Made by a program: the position numbers and the translations under genes. DNA of 64,000 nt from Vitis vinifera (Eukaryota > Streptophyta > Magnoliopsida > Vitales > Vitaceae), in contig NC_081822.1 of the NCBI RefSeq assembly GCF_030704535.1, positions 7,668,501 to 7,732,500 of the forward strand, given 5' to 3'. Below, piece after piece: positions 48,183-61,215 of the stretch. The stretch's first letter is position 1, and each line of letters opens with the position of its first letter. The notes under the pieces are model-generated. The model saw only the letters and a list, made by a program, of their open reading frames with translations, was not told the origin of the DNA and did no database searches.

Positions 48183-48970
48183 ATGAGTTGCAACGGGTGC
48201 CGCGTTCTTCGAAAGGGATGCAGCGACTCATGCATTCTGAGGACGTGCCTCCAATGGATCGAGAACCCTGAGGCTCAAGGCTACGCCACCTTGTTCGTCT
48301 CTAAGTTCTTCGGCCGCAGCGATCTCATGTCCTTCATTTCTGCGGTGCCCGAGAACAAGAGGCCTGGTATGCTTTTTCAATCTATTCTTTTCTCCTTTAT
48401 CGTTTTTGGAAAATGTTTTATAAAGATGCTTTCTTTTTGTTTTTTCTTTCCCTTTGTTGTTGTTCATATGCGCGGTTTCTTTCAGCTCTGTTTCAGTCTC
48501 TTTTGTTCGAAGCCTGTGGGCGCACTGTGAATCCAGTGAACGGCGCCGTCGGTCTTCTCTGGACTGGTAATTGGCACGTGTGCCAGGCAGCGGTGGACAC
48601 AGTTCTCGCCGGAGGCACCTTGCGGCCGATTCCCGGAATTCTGGCCGGACCGATCAAACCAGGTTTCGATGAAGCTTCTGCGACGTTCTGTACCGACGCG
48701 TGGAAGCTACGTGACGCATACTCGCTGTCGAAACCGTTCATGCGTGACAATGCCTCTGAGGAAGCCAAAAGAATTGAGACTCAACCGCCTCACCTCGGAA
48801 TCTCCGCGACGGCGCGCTTCTCGAACAAGATCAACGCCGGGAGAGGGAAGAGGTCGGGTACATCGTTTTGTTCGGAAGGATCATCGGGAACGATGAGCTA
48901 CGATGGAAGTGACGATGATCGTAACATGTCTGGATGCCAAGAGCGGAAGCTTCTCAACCTTTTTATCTGA
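48183..48970 (+). CDS. Class II LOB-domain transcription factor, LBD37/38/39-like
   Basis: Two exons, 48183-48366 and 48486-48970 (TGA), with a 119-bp GT-AG intron, give 222 aa. The N terminus [17 protein letters not shown] has the CX2CX6CX3C motif (C3, C6, C13, C17). Then come the GAS-like block [20 protein letters not shown] and [35 protein letters not shown]; the leucine-zipper-like part of class I proteins is absent. The C terminus ERKLLNLFI matches the KLLNLF ending of Arabidopsis LBD37/38/39, nuclear repressors of anthocyanin and nitrogen-response genes that are induced by nitrate. The intron position after RP(A) is the family's conserved one. Assignment to the LBD37/38/39 branch rather than LBD40/41/42 rests on the C terminus. 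Confidence 0.95.
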
Positions 48971-51732
48971 GCGGAGGTTTTTGGTGTTGAAGTTGCCGAC
49001 GAGTTAGGACTCAGTGAGTGGTCTTAATGTAAAAGTTGTTTTTTTTTTTTCTTTCTTTCTTTTTCTTTTTCTTATGAATAAAATTTTGGGAAATTCGAAC
49101 CATGTTGCATGATCGGAATTGGGAGCTGGTGGGCGTGGGATGAAATTGAATGGGGGAAAAGTGAGGTGTGGGCTGTCAGTTAGTGAGTAGGTGTGGAAGC
49201 CACCATGGAGTTGTCCGGAACCGTACTTGACTTTAGAAGCGGGTGGCCAACGGTGCAACGGTGCCACTGCGCCACTCTCTCAACATTATTCATCATTCGA
49301 CACGTACATGCTGTCATATTGCCCCTGTTTAGACCACCTGGACGCTTGCATGTTTCAGACCCTCTTTCACTTATTATTGGCCCTTCTAAATATCCTTCTC
49401 CCCACCTCTTCAAATGTCTCTTCTATTTTTTTGGAAAAAAATAAATACATATATTTGCAGTTAAAATGTTTAAGAAAAGAAGATATTAGAATTATAAGTT
49501 TTTCTTCTAAAAAAAATAAAGGTGCCATATGATCCTTTGAAATTTTTTAGGGTTATCACGATTTGCAATGAAGTTCATACGCAGCAATTTCGAGGTCAGT
49601 AGAAAAATGGGAATAGAGTTTATTTGAGTATAAACAAATGAACAGAATACTTACCGCGAATCACGGTGTGATAAGAACACATTAAGATATGTAAAATATG
49701 CAAATGAAAGCGTGGTAAATAACAGGTGCTCAAGCACCAATGGAATTGAGCATCTCAAGTCCTTTCTTTTTTTATCAAAGTCAAAATAACAAATGAATTG
49801 ACACGATGTATAGGAAAAGGGGAAAGGGCGCATTAAGGGTTTAATCATGCCTTTTTTTAATTTGGAGGAGTGGAGTTGGTGAATACTCAAAGATTTAGGT
49901 TTTTCCCCAATCCATAATTTAGGAATGAATTATGAGCCTTCCAACCGCCCAACCTCCCTTTTCAACCTTCAAACATCCTTAAACTTAATTAGATTGAAGA
50001 TTTTGTTTCACCCAATATTTTCGCATTGACTAAACGTGAAACACTAGAGAGTACAAAAAATATATCAACTTTCAGCGCCCCATTTTAGTGATTTCAAGGA
50101 GAGGGTTAGCGATTAAAAATATTTCACGTCACTAAATTATTATTCATTTGAGAAGCGGGCAAAAACATGGTCGAAGTTACTTGGAATTGGGAAGCAGAAA
50201 TCAGAGACAAGTAGTCGGCAGTGGGCAGTCGACTTTTTGGAACAGAAAAGTTTTGCTGGTTCCACCAAAATTCACAAGAAAAGCGTGTTGAGTCAATAGT
50301 CATATCATCATTGGGATGGTTAGCCAAAACAGGAACAGGGAAGAGATGCAGTGCAATGGAGATGGGAACTGACTCTCACAGAGAGGAGGGGATGAACTGA
50401 AAGGAGAAGAGGAAGGGGGGTGGGGTGGGACCCGAGCAAAGCAACAAATGGTGGGAAGCACGTCAGCCTCCTCCACAAAATCCTCCTCCGTTGGAAGTGG
50501 GATCCACGGCATCAACCCTAACCCCCTACACCCCCCTACCCCCTACCCCCTACCCCCTCACCTCAACTAGGTTTCTTTTCTCATCTCCCATTTGAAAAAA
50601 GATAGCCATCCATAGGACAATTGAAATTTTACCCATCAGATTCGCTGTCATACGTCTCGCCGCATCTGCTGTGGATCCCACAGCCGCCTCCTTTCCACTT
50701 TCACTCCTCAGTCCTCATTCTCAATCACAAGTCACAACTACACACCACTCCCTCCCTCGCCACCACCCCGCATACAGCTATCAACTGTCTCCATTCATCA
50801 TTCTCCCGTGTGCTTATATTGGCTTAGAGAAATACACTAGGAAACAAATGGGTCCATCAGACACCATTCGGCGGATTTTCCAGATTAGGAATTGTAGCGC
50901 ATCCGTATACTGGTAATAATGGTTGCATATTCCAATTTGGTCCACCATTGATAAATTTCCTACCACATTGACTCATATTTATAGTTCCATACACATTAAA
51001 ACCTTAAAATCTCAACCCCAACCATACCTGTCTTTGTTATAGATTCCCAATAACTGTTAACTCTCCCTGCAGATGAACCTAGACCAGATCCCATCCCTAT
51101 ATGAGTCACCATCTATTCAATTTACCATATCCTCAAATCAGCTTTTGTCTAATTCAATCACCTAAATCCTGACCCACAAATGTTTATGCAATGAGTACAA
51201 CTAAATCAAATCCGATCAATATCCTGAAACCTGAAACCTGAAACCTCGACAGGGATGTGTGATGCTCTGCAAGCCTCCTTTGGATATGCAGACAAGGCAA
51301 CTGAGAATCTAATACACCTCCGTAGGACAGGAGTAAAAAGAAGGGCGGATTATGCCTTTGTCAAGTGCTCCACAGTATTAAAAAGCATCTCTAGTAACTA
51401 CCATTGGCACAAATGGATCAAATGAATGAATACCAAAAGAAAACAGGGAAAGACACTATTGAATGACGGGAAATTGGAAACATCATTACACATATTTACA
51501 TATGCTTTCATCTAAGCCTATAGAGAAAGGACCTGTATACAAGCTAATTTAAATGAGAAAGACAATTTCCTGCCATTTTGTATCCCAACGCTAAAATGAG
51601 CACTCTTCTGCTTCACACAAGCCACAATCAATCACTCGATTCTTTGTCATTACCTCCTGTTTGGCAGCTTCAGATAAAAAGGGTTTTCACGTGATGTTAG
51701 CATGTAATGTATGCAGTCAAATGATATGTGCT
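48971..51732. other. Convergent intergenic region between LBD and QWRF genes
   Basis: It holds the 3' flanks of both genes. A (CCCCTAC)n-like low-complexity patch lies at about 50521-50560. Short frames in 49004-50916 show no family resemblance. Confidence 0.5.
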
Positions 51733-54700
51733 TTACACTTTTGTTGTCAGGCTTGATGGTACACGATTTAGTTGTAATATATGAGTTCTCAGGCTACAAT
51801 CCGTCACCTGGTTTCACAAGTTTTGTCAGTTCTGACATTGATCCATATCAACAGAAAACAAGAAATTTTCTACCCGAAAGAAAAGAGAGCTAAAATATAT
51901 TGGAGAACAGAACTCTATGCACAAATGTCAACACTAACTTGGGTTGAAAAGGATATGGTAAACATATTTAAAAGAAAGAACAAATATGAAAATTTTTGGA
52001 CTTCGTTATCAGCCCAAAAAAAAAACAACTGTATACCATCCTTACCTGCATGGCTGCTAGTGTTGATAAGAGATCTCTGCACTGATCAAGACAAGCTCGC
52101 TCTTTTGCAGATGTATTTGCAAGTTCAGCCACCAAGGAGTTCACCTCCTCCACCTATTAATGACAAATGGTTTTAGAAACATGAATGATCAATTGAGCAA
52201 ACAAAGTCTTCAAATTACATAGGTTTATATGTTTCTTAGACAAACTTCGGTTTATATGTATCTTAGACAAACTCTAAAAACGTTGGTGAGGTATGACTCA
52301 ATGCATTCTCAACCAAAATGGTCATGTAAACTTTTACATCCAAACCCGGGTACACAAAGAGAAAACCTAGCAAATATTTCTTAACATGAATCGAACTGTA
52401 AGCACCTTTTCGATGAGCAATTAAACTGCAAGGTTTTTTTCTGTACATGGTAAACATTTAAAGCACACGAGACAAGACCAAGATGTAAATTCTTGTTATT
52501 TCATAATTCAACGACCGATGCAGTTAAGATAAGACTCATTGACTTTGCTAGAAAAGGTGAGGTTATTGCCAAGTATGGGAACAAATTTGAAATTCATGTC
52601 CTACCCTGCAGAATATATTTCAAAGAAACTTAGGAGCAGGAGAAGCAATGAACAAACTAAATATTAAACAGTAAAAGTTGAGAATTTCACTGTTTCAGGA
52701 ATCCACTTAACAATAGGGGTGCAAGCACTATGTATCATGGAACAATTACCATTTTTTTTCTCAGAAAATAACATAATCTTACAAAAAAAAGTGCCTAACA
52801 ATAGGTGATGAATGGACCTGATTATTCAAGGAGTATAGTATACAAGGCACACGCTAACAGAAAGAAGGGAAAAAAATATATGTCTCTTGGATTAGCACAA
52901 CCCCAGCCTATTGACAAAATCAAGTGAGCTGAAATAGGTATCTGCCACCTTAGACCATAAAAGCAGAGTTCTGAGAAACAGGTTTTCCTCAGGGAAAAAA
53001 AGGCTGATTTAAAAACATTGAAGGCCTTCCATTTTTCTCTTTCCAAATTGTCCAAAACATACAAAGAAGAGCCAATTTTCCCAACCATCTTGCTAGTCTT
53101 TCCTAGAAAACTGCAGTGCCAACCAAACAACACATATTGAGTGCTTGCAAAAGAACTCAAGTTACACCAGAAAGAGAAAACACCATAGACCACACAACTC
53201 AGTGCATGGCAAACCAAACCCAATAAAAACACCCCCCACAAACCAACACCCACAACAACCAAATTCACCCAACTCTCACCCTACCCCCTCACCAAACAAT
53301 TTCCCTACCATTTAGGCACTGACCTATATGATTCAAAGTATCGGCTGATACCCATATGTCTTGGCTAAGTCATACATATGGTCTCAGTTATGACTACAAG
53401 GAGTTTGAGTCCCAAGTTGAGTATTGTGTGATCCGTTTATGCCTTGGGTTCCAATTTGGATATAAACTTTGACTCAGTTAACTTGTGAGATGACTTAAGA
53501 ATCACAACATTATGACTCGGATATGATGAAAACAGAAAGGTCAAAAAAAAGAAAGCAACTTTGCATTTCTCGAATATTCACTTCATCAATCAAGAAAAAA
53601 AAATGACTAAATCAATAAAAAATTGTTTCAGTCTATATTTAGAAAAAAGAAATCAAAATAATTTATCTTCAAACAATTATTGATTTGTTACCAATCACAT
53701 ATTTTTTTTTATCATTTTCATTTTCTATTTTTAAAAATAAAAATTACTTCTTATTTAGTGAGCTACAATTTGAATATGTTTTGACATAGCAACTATAAAA
53801 ACTTGGTATTGAGTATAACAATTGATATGGTAATGTCTAAAGAGTCTTCAATTCTCAATACTATCATAAACCAATTTGAAATCATGCTATTTAACTAATT
53901 AAAAAATAACAAATATGACAAATGTTTTCTTATTAGTTTGTTGACTTCATCTCATTGTAATTTTTATAATGCTGACAGCTGCAGAATCTGCTATTGGACC
54001 AGCCCATTTTCATTATGCCTTCTCTGTTGACCCAAAAGGAAAGCTTGAACCAAGCCATCAACAAGTCAGCTCCTCCCAGTGCACCTCAAGGCGCCTGCAG
54101 TTTAGTTCTTTGATGATTGTGACAACTATTCTACAGACTCTCCTGACTCAGGACAACCCTTTTTTAAAAAAAGGCCACAACCCGTCCTCTCCCTAAACCA
54201 AAAACTGAAATGGAAAAATTGTTAAAGGAATAAGTGGAGCAACCAGCCGCCTAGCTATAGGAAGAGTTGAAGAAGGTGAAGGGGTCTGGAGACCATGGGA
54301 TAAAGATGAGGGGATTAACCATTTTCCAAAGGTTTTTAATCCAGAAAAGTTAGAGATGCCAGATATAGACAAAACGATGGAAACTACCTGTTCTGAGACT
54401 CAGCAGCAGCTGTTTTTCTCAATTGTAGGTTCCATGAGACTCCATGAGTGGCCTATCTATCCTTAGGGATTTAAATCAGAATCAAATTAATTGAACATTA
54501 GCTAAAGGCTACTGACAAGTAAAAAAGGTGTGCAACAAAAACAACAGAAAAATAAGGCAAGTAAAAAAAAAAAAAAAAAAAACTAAAATCTTAGTCACTC
54601 AAAATAAAGAGTTATTCAAAAATAATTTGAAAAGAATGAAACAAAATGAAAATCTTAATGACTTTAAATAAACACTTATTCAAAGAAAATTTTGAGAAGA

Positions 54701-57700
54701 ATGAAACAAAGCACTTATACTTGGTCCCTATAGGGAATCGAGCCTAGAACCTCCCACAACCATACCCTAACCCCATGTCACTTGAGCCACACCTCAAAGA
54801 CAAATAATGAAGGGAAATACGAAGTAAAAATGTAATAAAGAGAAAAAAAAAATGAGAATCTTAATGTCTCTCTAAATAATAAAATATTCAAAGCAAGTTA
54901 CAGAAGAAAGAGAAGTAGCACTGATGGATCCAAGATATGCACTTTGCAAGGTCACCACAAATTCTCGCCCAAAATTTTCCAATATAAACTGAATTTTTAT
55001 TTTTATTTTCTTTGGAAGATATTTTTTTTGATAAGTAAGCATATAATATATTGAAAAGAGGCCAAAAAGCCACACGCATACAGGGAGTATACAATCTAGC
55101 TAGAGCCTCAAAAAACACAGAGAAAACAAAAAACAACAAAAAGCCCACCAGCCCTTATATGGCGGCTATCCACTCCAGGGATCCTATAAGAGACAACGAC
55201 CTCTCTCCACTATACATTCTCGCCCATCCCCATAAAATACAGACAAAAGAATTTTTTAATTTCTGGATATCTAACACCCCCCCCCCCCTAAAAGCAAGCC
55301 TATTTCTTTCCTTCCAAAGAGTCCAAAAGATGTACAACGGTATAGACTTCCATATCTTTTTCCTTTTTTTCCCTACAAAAGGGCCCCTCCAGCTTAATAG
55401 GACCTCCTTTACAGTTTCTAGAAAGACCCACTTAACACCAACCAAAGCACATATCATATCCCACAGGACTCTTGCCACTATACAATGTATGAGTATGTGA
55501 TTTACAGTTTCCTCTTCACATCCACACAAGAAGCACCGATTAGGGAGATGCCACCCTCTTCTCTGGAGCCTATCAAGCGTGAGCACCTTGCCCCAAGTAG
55601 CTTCCCAAGCAAAAAACAAAATTTTTGTTTGAACTTTATCCACCCAAATGTTGTTCTTCGGAAAATTGTTAGCCACAGAATTTACCACCAAGTTATAGGC
55701 TTCTTTAACTTTAAACTTTCCGTTTTTCCCCCCTTTCCAAAAAACAGCATCCTCTTCTAAAGTAGGATTGAACCCCCTCAAAGTATGAAGCAAATTCCCT
55801 ACCAAATCCAACTCCCAATCATTAAAACCCCTCACAAATCTTACATCCCAATCACCTTGGCCCACATTCTGGTCCCACATATCCTCTACTGTACCATTCC
55901 TATGAGCAGCCATCCCATATAGATGAGGAAACCTTTGGGACAGCACTGTACATCCGCACCAAAGATCATTCCAAAATCTGATTCTGGTACCATTCCCCAT
56001 CCTAAAAGCCATATTCTCCCAACACCAATCCTTTTCCTTCATAATTTCCTTCCAAACCCCTACTCCAAAAGTCCCATTAGTCTTTTTGGTCATCCAACCA
56101 AACCCCTCTTGCCCATATTTCGCCACAAGTACTTGTCTCCACAAATTTTCCTTTTCACAAGCAAACCGCCAAATCCATTTCCCCAACAAAGCTTTATTTA
56201 ACGGGACTAGCTTCCTTAAGCCAAGCCCCCCCTTTTCCTTCTCCGTACACACAATCTTCCAATTAACAATGTGCACTTTCCTTTCTAAATTTCCTCCTCC
56301 CCAAAGAAAATCCTTTTGCAATTTTTCTAATCTTCGCGCAACCAACTTGGGCATACGGAAAAGAGACATTTGGTACAAAGGTATGCTAGCCATCGTACTC
56401 TTAATGAGAATAAGTCTCCCACCTTTGGAAATATATTACCGTTTCTAGTGCGCTAGTCTTCTTCTCATCTTCTCCTCCACCCCATCCCACACGGCTGCAC
56501 TCTTGTTATGGGCCCCCAATGGCAGCCCCAAATACACAGAGGGCATAGAGCCCACTTTGCAGCCCAGTTCCGCTGCCATCTCCTCCATCTCTTCCACCTC
56601 GCCAACTGGGATTAATTCACTTTTCTCCAAATTAATCCTTAATCCTGACACGGCTTCAAACCAGAACAGAATCCAACTGAGATAAGTTAGATACTCCTTC
56701 CTAGCTTCACAAAAAACTATAGTATCATCCGCAAAGAGCAGGTGGGAAACATGCACTGGCTGCCTTCCTCCTCCTCGGATCCTACACCCTGACAAAAAAC
56801 CCCCTTCAACAGCCCTTCTGATTAGATTGCTCAGCACCTCCATTCCCATCACAAAGAGGTAGGGAGAGAGGGGATCTCCTTGCCTCAACCCCTTAGAACT
56901 TGGAAAGAAACCGGCCGACACTCCATTCACCAACACCGAAAATTTGGCTGTGGAGATACAACTCCACATCCATCCCAGCCACCTTGAACCGAACCCCATC
57001 TTTCTCATGACTTTCATCAGAAACTGCCAATTTAGGCTGTCGTAGGCTTTCTCTATGTCCAGCTTACAAATGAGACCTCTCTCTCCCCTTTTTTGCCATG
57101 CATCAATTGCTTCATTTGCAATTAATGAGGCATCAAGGATCTGCCTCCCTATAACAAAAGCATTCTGATCAGTGGATACTACTCTCCCTAGCACTTTTTT
57201 CAGTCTATTGGCTAAGACCTTGGCCAATAGTTTGTACAGCCCCCCCAAGAGACTGATTGGCCTGAATTCCCCAAGGTCCTCAGCCCCCCCCTTCTTGGGT
57301 ATCAAGACCAAAAATGTACTGTTCATGCTCTTGATGAAGGCACTTTGCTCATAGAACTCTTTAAACATCTCCAAAACCTCTTCTTTAACTATAACCCAGC
57401 ATCTTTGCCAAAAGGCCATAGTAAAGTCATCCGGTCCTGGGGCTTTGTCCCCATTCATCTCCATCAGGGCACTATGAATTTCCTCTTCAGAGAAAGGTTG
57501 TTCCAAGTTCTCTGCCTCTTGCTGATTTAGTTGCTCTAACTGCAGCCCTTCTATGTCCGCCTTCCAATCTGAATTTTCCGTAAGTAAATGCTGAAAGGCA
57601 TTGGCCACCCCTTCTCTCACATCCTTTTCCTCAAACAGCCACACCCCACCTATCTTAATTCTGTCCACATGATTGAATCTACGATGTGCAGCCACCATAC

Positions 57701-60700
57701 GATGGAAGTATCCTGTATTGTTGTCCCCTTCCCTTAGCCATAACTCTCTGGAATGCTGCCTCCAATGAGTTTCCTCCAAAGAGACCCACTTAGCATAACT
57801 ATCCTTTGCTTCCTTTTTTGATACTGTTTCCTCCTCTGATAGTCTTCTCTCACATTCCACCCTGTCCCAGTGATCCACAAGCTGCAGGGCAGCAGCTTTA
57901 TTGTCTTCCAATCTCCCAAACACTTCCCTATTCCACTCTTTAAGCTTCTGTTTCACTACTTTCAATTTTGTAACCAGCCTAAAGCTAGCACTTCCTCTCA
58001 CCTCTATTCCCTGCCACCAGCTATGGATTAGCTCTTGAAACCCTTCTACTTTAAGCCACATGTTTTCGAATCTGAACGGGGAAGGACCGCGTCTCATAGT
58101 ACCACCCTCCAGCACCACCGGGAAGTGGTCTGAAGCTGGCCTGGGCAGTCTTTTTTGAATCACACTGCTAAATTGATCCATCCAACTTGGGGTAACCAAA
58201 AATCTATCCAACCTGGCCCAATAACGATTATTTGGCCCCCCACTCCACGTATAATCACCTCCTTGCAACGGGAGATCAATCAGGCCTAACTCATCTATAA
58301 CCTGAGCAAATTTCCTCATTGCTGCAGAAATTCTCCCTTGCCTATTCCTCTCATTCTGAGAGCGAATGACGTTAAAGTCCCCCCCTACACACCAGGGCTC
58401 TTCCCATAGACCTCTGATAGCCCCTATCTCATCCCACATACAATCCTTTTCATTTTTTGTGAACGGACCATACACCCCCGTGAATACCCAGACAGCCCCA
58501 TCTTCCACCTTCCTAAACCGGCAAGAAATAGTGAATTGCCCCTCCTCCCAATCCAACAGCTCTAGCAACCTTTTATCCCAGCAGACCAGAATACCTCCTG
58601 CCGTACCCGAAGCATCCACAGCCCTCCAGTCTAAGAATCTTCCCACTCCTATGCTTCTAACCACCCACTCGGACATCAGATTAATTTTCGTTTCCTGGAT
58701 GCAAAGTAAGTCTACTTTCTGACTTCTCACAACAGCTTTAATTATTTTCCTCCTAGAGCAATCATTTGCTCCCCTCACATTCCAACATAAGATCTTAATC
58801 TTCATTAACTTCTATAAGCTGGCACCCTCTAACCTGAGAAGAACTTTCCATTGATATGAAAACCATCCACTAGATTTTCCATTGATCTACTCTGTTGGCT
58901 ACATGAATCATTCTTTTGAGAACTTAAATCCAACAAATTAAAGGTCAGATATCTTATAGTCACGGTTTAAAGGTTCGCTAACATGTTCACAAGTCAAAAG
59001 ATATATGCTATGATTTTGAAACCTAACAAATGGCAGTAGCTCTCTGACATTCTAATTAGACTAGCATCTGACCTCCTAAGCTCTTGAAATTCACCAAAAA
59101 CAATTTTCTATACAGAACAAAGCAGAACCTAAAACAGCTTTTACAAGGTCTTAATAAAATCGCAGCCATTGCTGAAATAAGCACATTTAAACTCCACCAG
59201 AAAAATCTTAAGCAACTAACAGCTTCTACTGTGATTCAAGTGATATTTCACTCATTAAATGTGAACTGAAGGTTGCTTTGAACTACTTGGCAACAGCAGA
59301 ATGGTAGGCTGTTTGGTGGGATGGAGGATTTGGTTCAATGTTTGAAGATTTTTTTCTTCACTTCCTTTCTATGTGGTCCAAAGGTTGTTTGGGTGTTGAG
59401 TGTTCCTATCTGCTTAACTTCATTGGTTGTATGGGGTACCATTAATTTTTTGCTTAGTTAGTCTCTTGACACCTTTTGTATAATCCTGGTGTACTATAAG
59501 TCACACCCCCCACCCCACTTTTTTAGGCTGGCCAATGTTTTCTGTTTGCCTATTAAAAGGGGAATAGAAGGGGAAAACATAAGCGAAGTTGGAGAAAACA
59601 TGCAAGCACTGTGATAAAATATTTGGTATATCAGCAACAATATAAACTTAATTTGTCCCTTTAATATATTTGCGCTCATTTATCAAAAAAAATATAAACT
59701 TAATTTGTGTTCACTTAAACAGTATTTTTTTACAGCCATTTTTCACATTATGCAAATGTTTAATACAAAATTCATACTTCCTGGTAATATATAACTTTCC
59801 TAGAATTCATAATAGGCACCTAATTTTATTTGGATCTTCACTATAATTCTTTCTCAGGTGTTAAGAGGCAAAAACTACTGAAGAAAATAATTCAACTTGA
59901 TGAGAGGTGTACTAGCATTCATAAGTTGTTGACTTCTATTTATGATTAAATCTAGTACCAAAGCTGTTCCAGGTAATAATATTTTATTTAATTATTCTTT
60001 TTTGCTTCTAAAATTTACAATATCATGTAACAAAATAATTTCCAAATATAGATGATAATACCTATTTAATATCAGGCAGCTAAAAATCCATTAAAGAAAC
60101 AGCATTATGTTAATAACATTCCCATATCATGAAATTAGCAGAATTTTTTCCCAATTAATGAATAAATAAATCAAGATTATAAAAAACATAACAGACAAGA
60201 CATGAGAGTCAAAAGAAAAAGGAGATCACCTTTGATAACAAAGAGCATATTGAGGATGCCATTGCCTGCATCACATCAACTGCTGAACAAATTGCATCCT
60301 TCAAATTTTGGATGTCTGCCTGAGGAAATAGGTAGCCAAAAAATAAGGAATTTTATCAAACCCGAAAATTGCCAATGTGTTGGACAACTGAAATGTCACA
60401 TAACATATTAAAAATAAAGATAAAACAGAGACATACCCTTGCTCCACTAACAACAGGAAGGCGGAGAGTGCTGGCCTTCAAAGCTTCGATGGCCCCGGAC
60501 AAGGAATTTGAGTGGTCCCTGTCCATAGGACCCCACTCGTCCAAATACATGATCTGCACCCATCAAGTTAATCAATTTAGCATGTGCAGTTTAACAGATG
60601 AACTGTAATAAAACCTCTTTATGAACAAGCATGCAACTCAATATTCCATGTTTAACACAAATAGACATGAAAATGATTTAAGATACCAACTCCAATTGAG

Positions 60701-61160
60701 TCACAGTATCATAACAGAGATATTGAATCTCTCCCTTGAATAATTTTGTGTTCTCCACATTCTTGGCCCATAATTATAATCATGGATGCAAATTCTTATT
60801 CCACAGCTCAGGCCCTTTGGATCCTTTCTTTTGGGAAAATTCAGGAACAAAGAGAGAGAGAGAGAGAGAGAGTCCAGTTGTCTCCAAAAAGGAATACAAG
60901 AGGAGACAAATGACATGGAAGATAATCAAATACAACTCAGAGTAATAAAACCTTATCCAAATTATCATTGAACGATTTTAACAAGCAGATTTATATTGAT
61001 TGAAAGTTTATAAACATGAGAAAACAATGAGAATATGCTGAAGCAAAATATTTATCGAGTCATGAATCCCTAAGGAGCATAACTAGAAATCTTTCTTCCT
61101 AGCACTTTTAATATATTCTTATATTTTACCTTTAAAAAAACCAGAAATCTTTTGTGTCCC

Positions 61161-61215
<55 letters not shown>

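Noticed and set aside
50521..50560. CCCCTAC reiteration resembling telomere repeats
   Set aside because: The plant telomere unit is CCCTAAA; this is a different C-rich low-complexity run.
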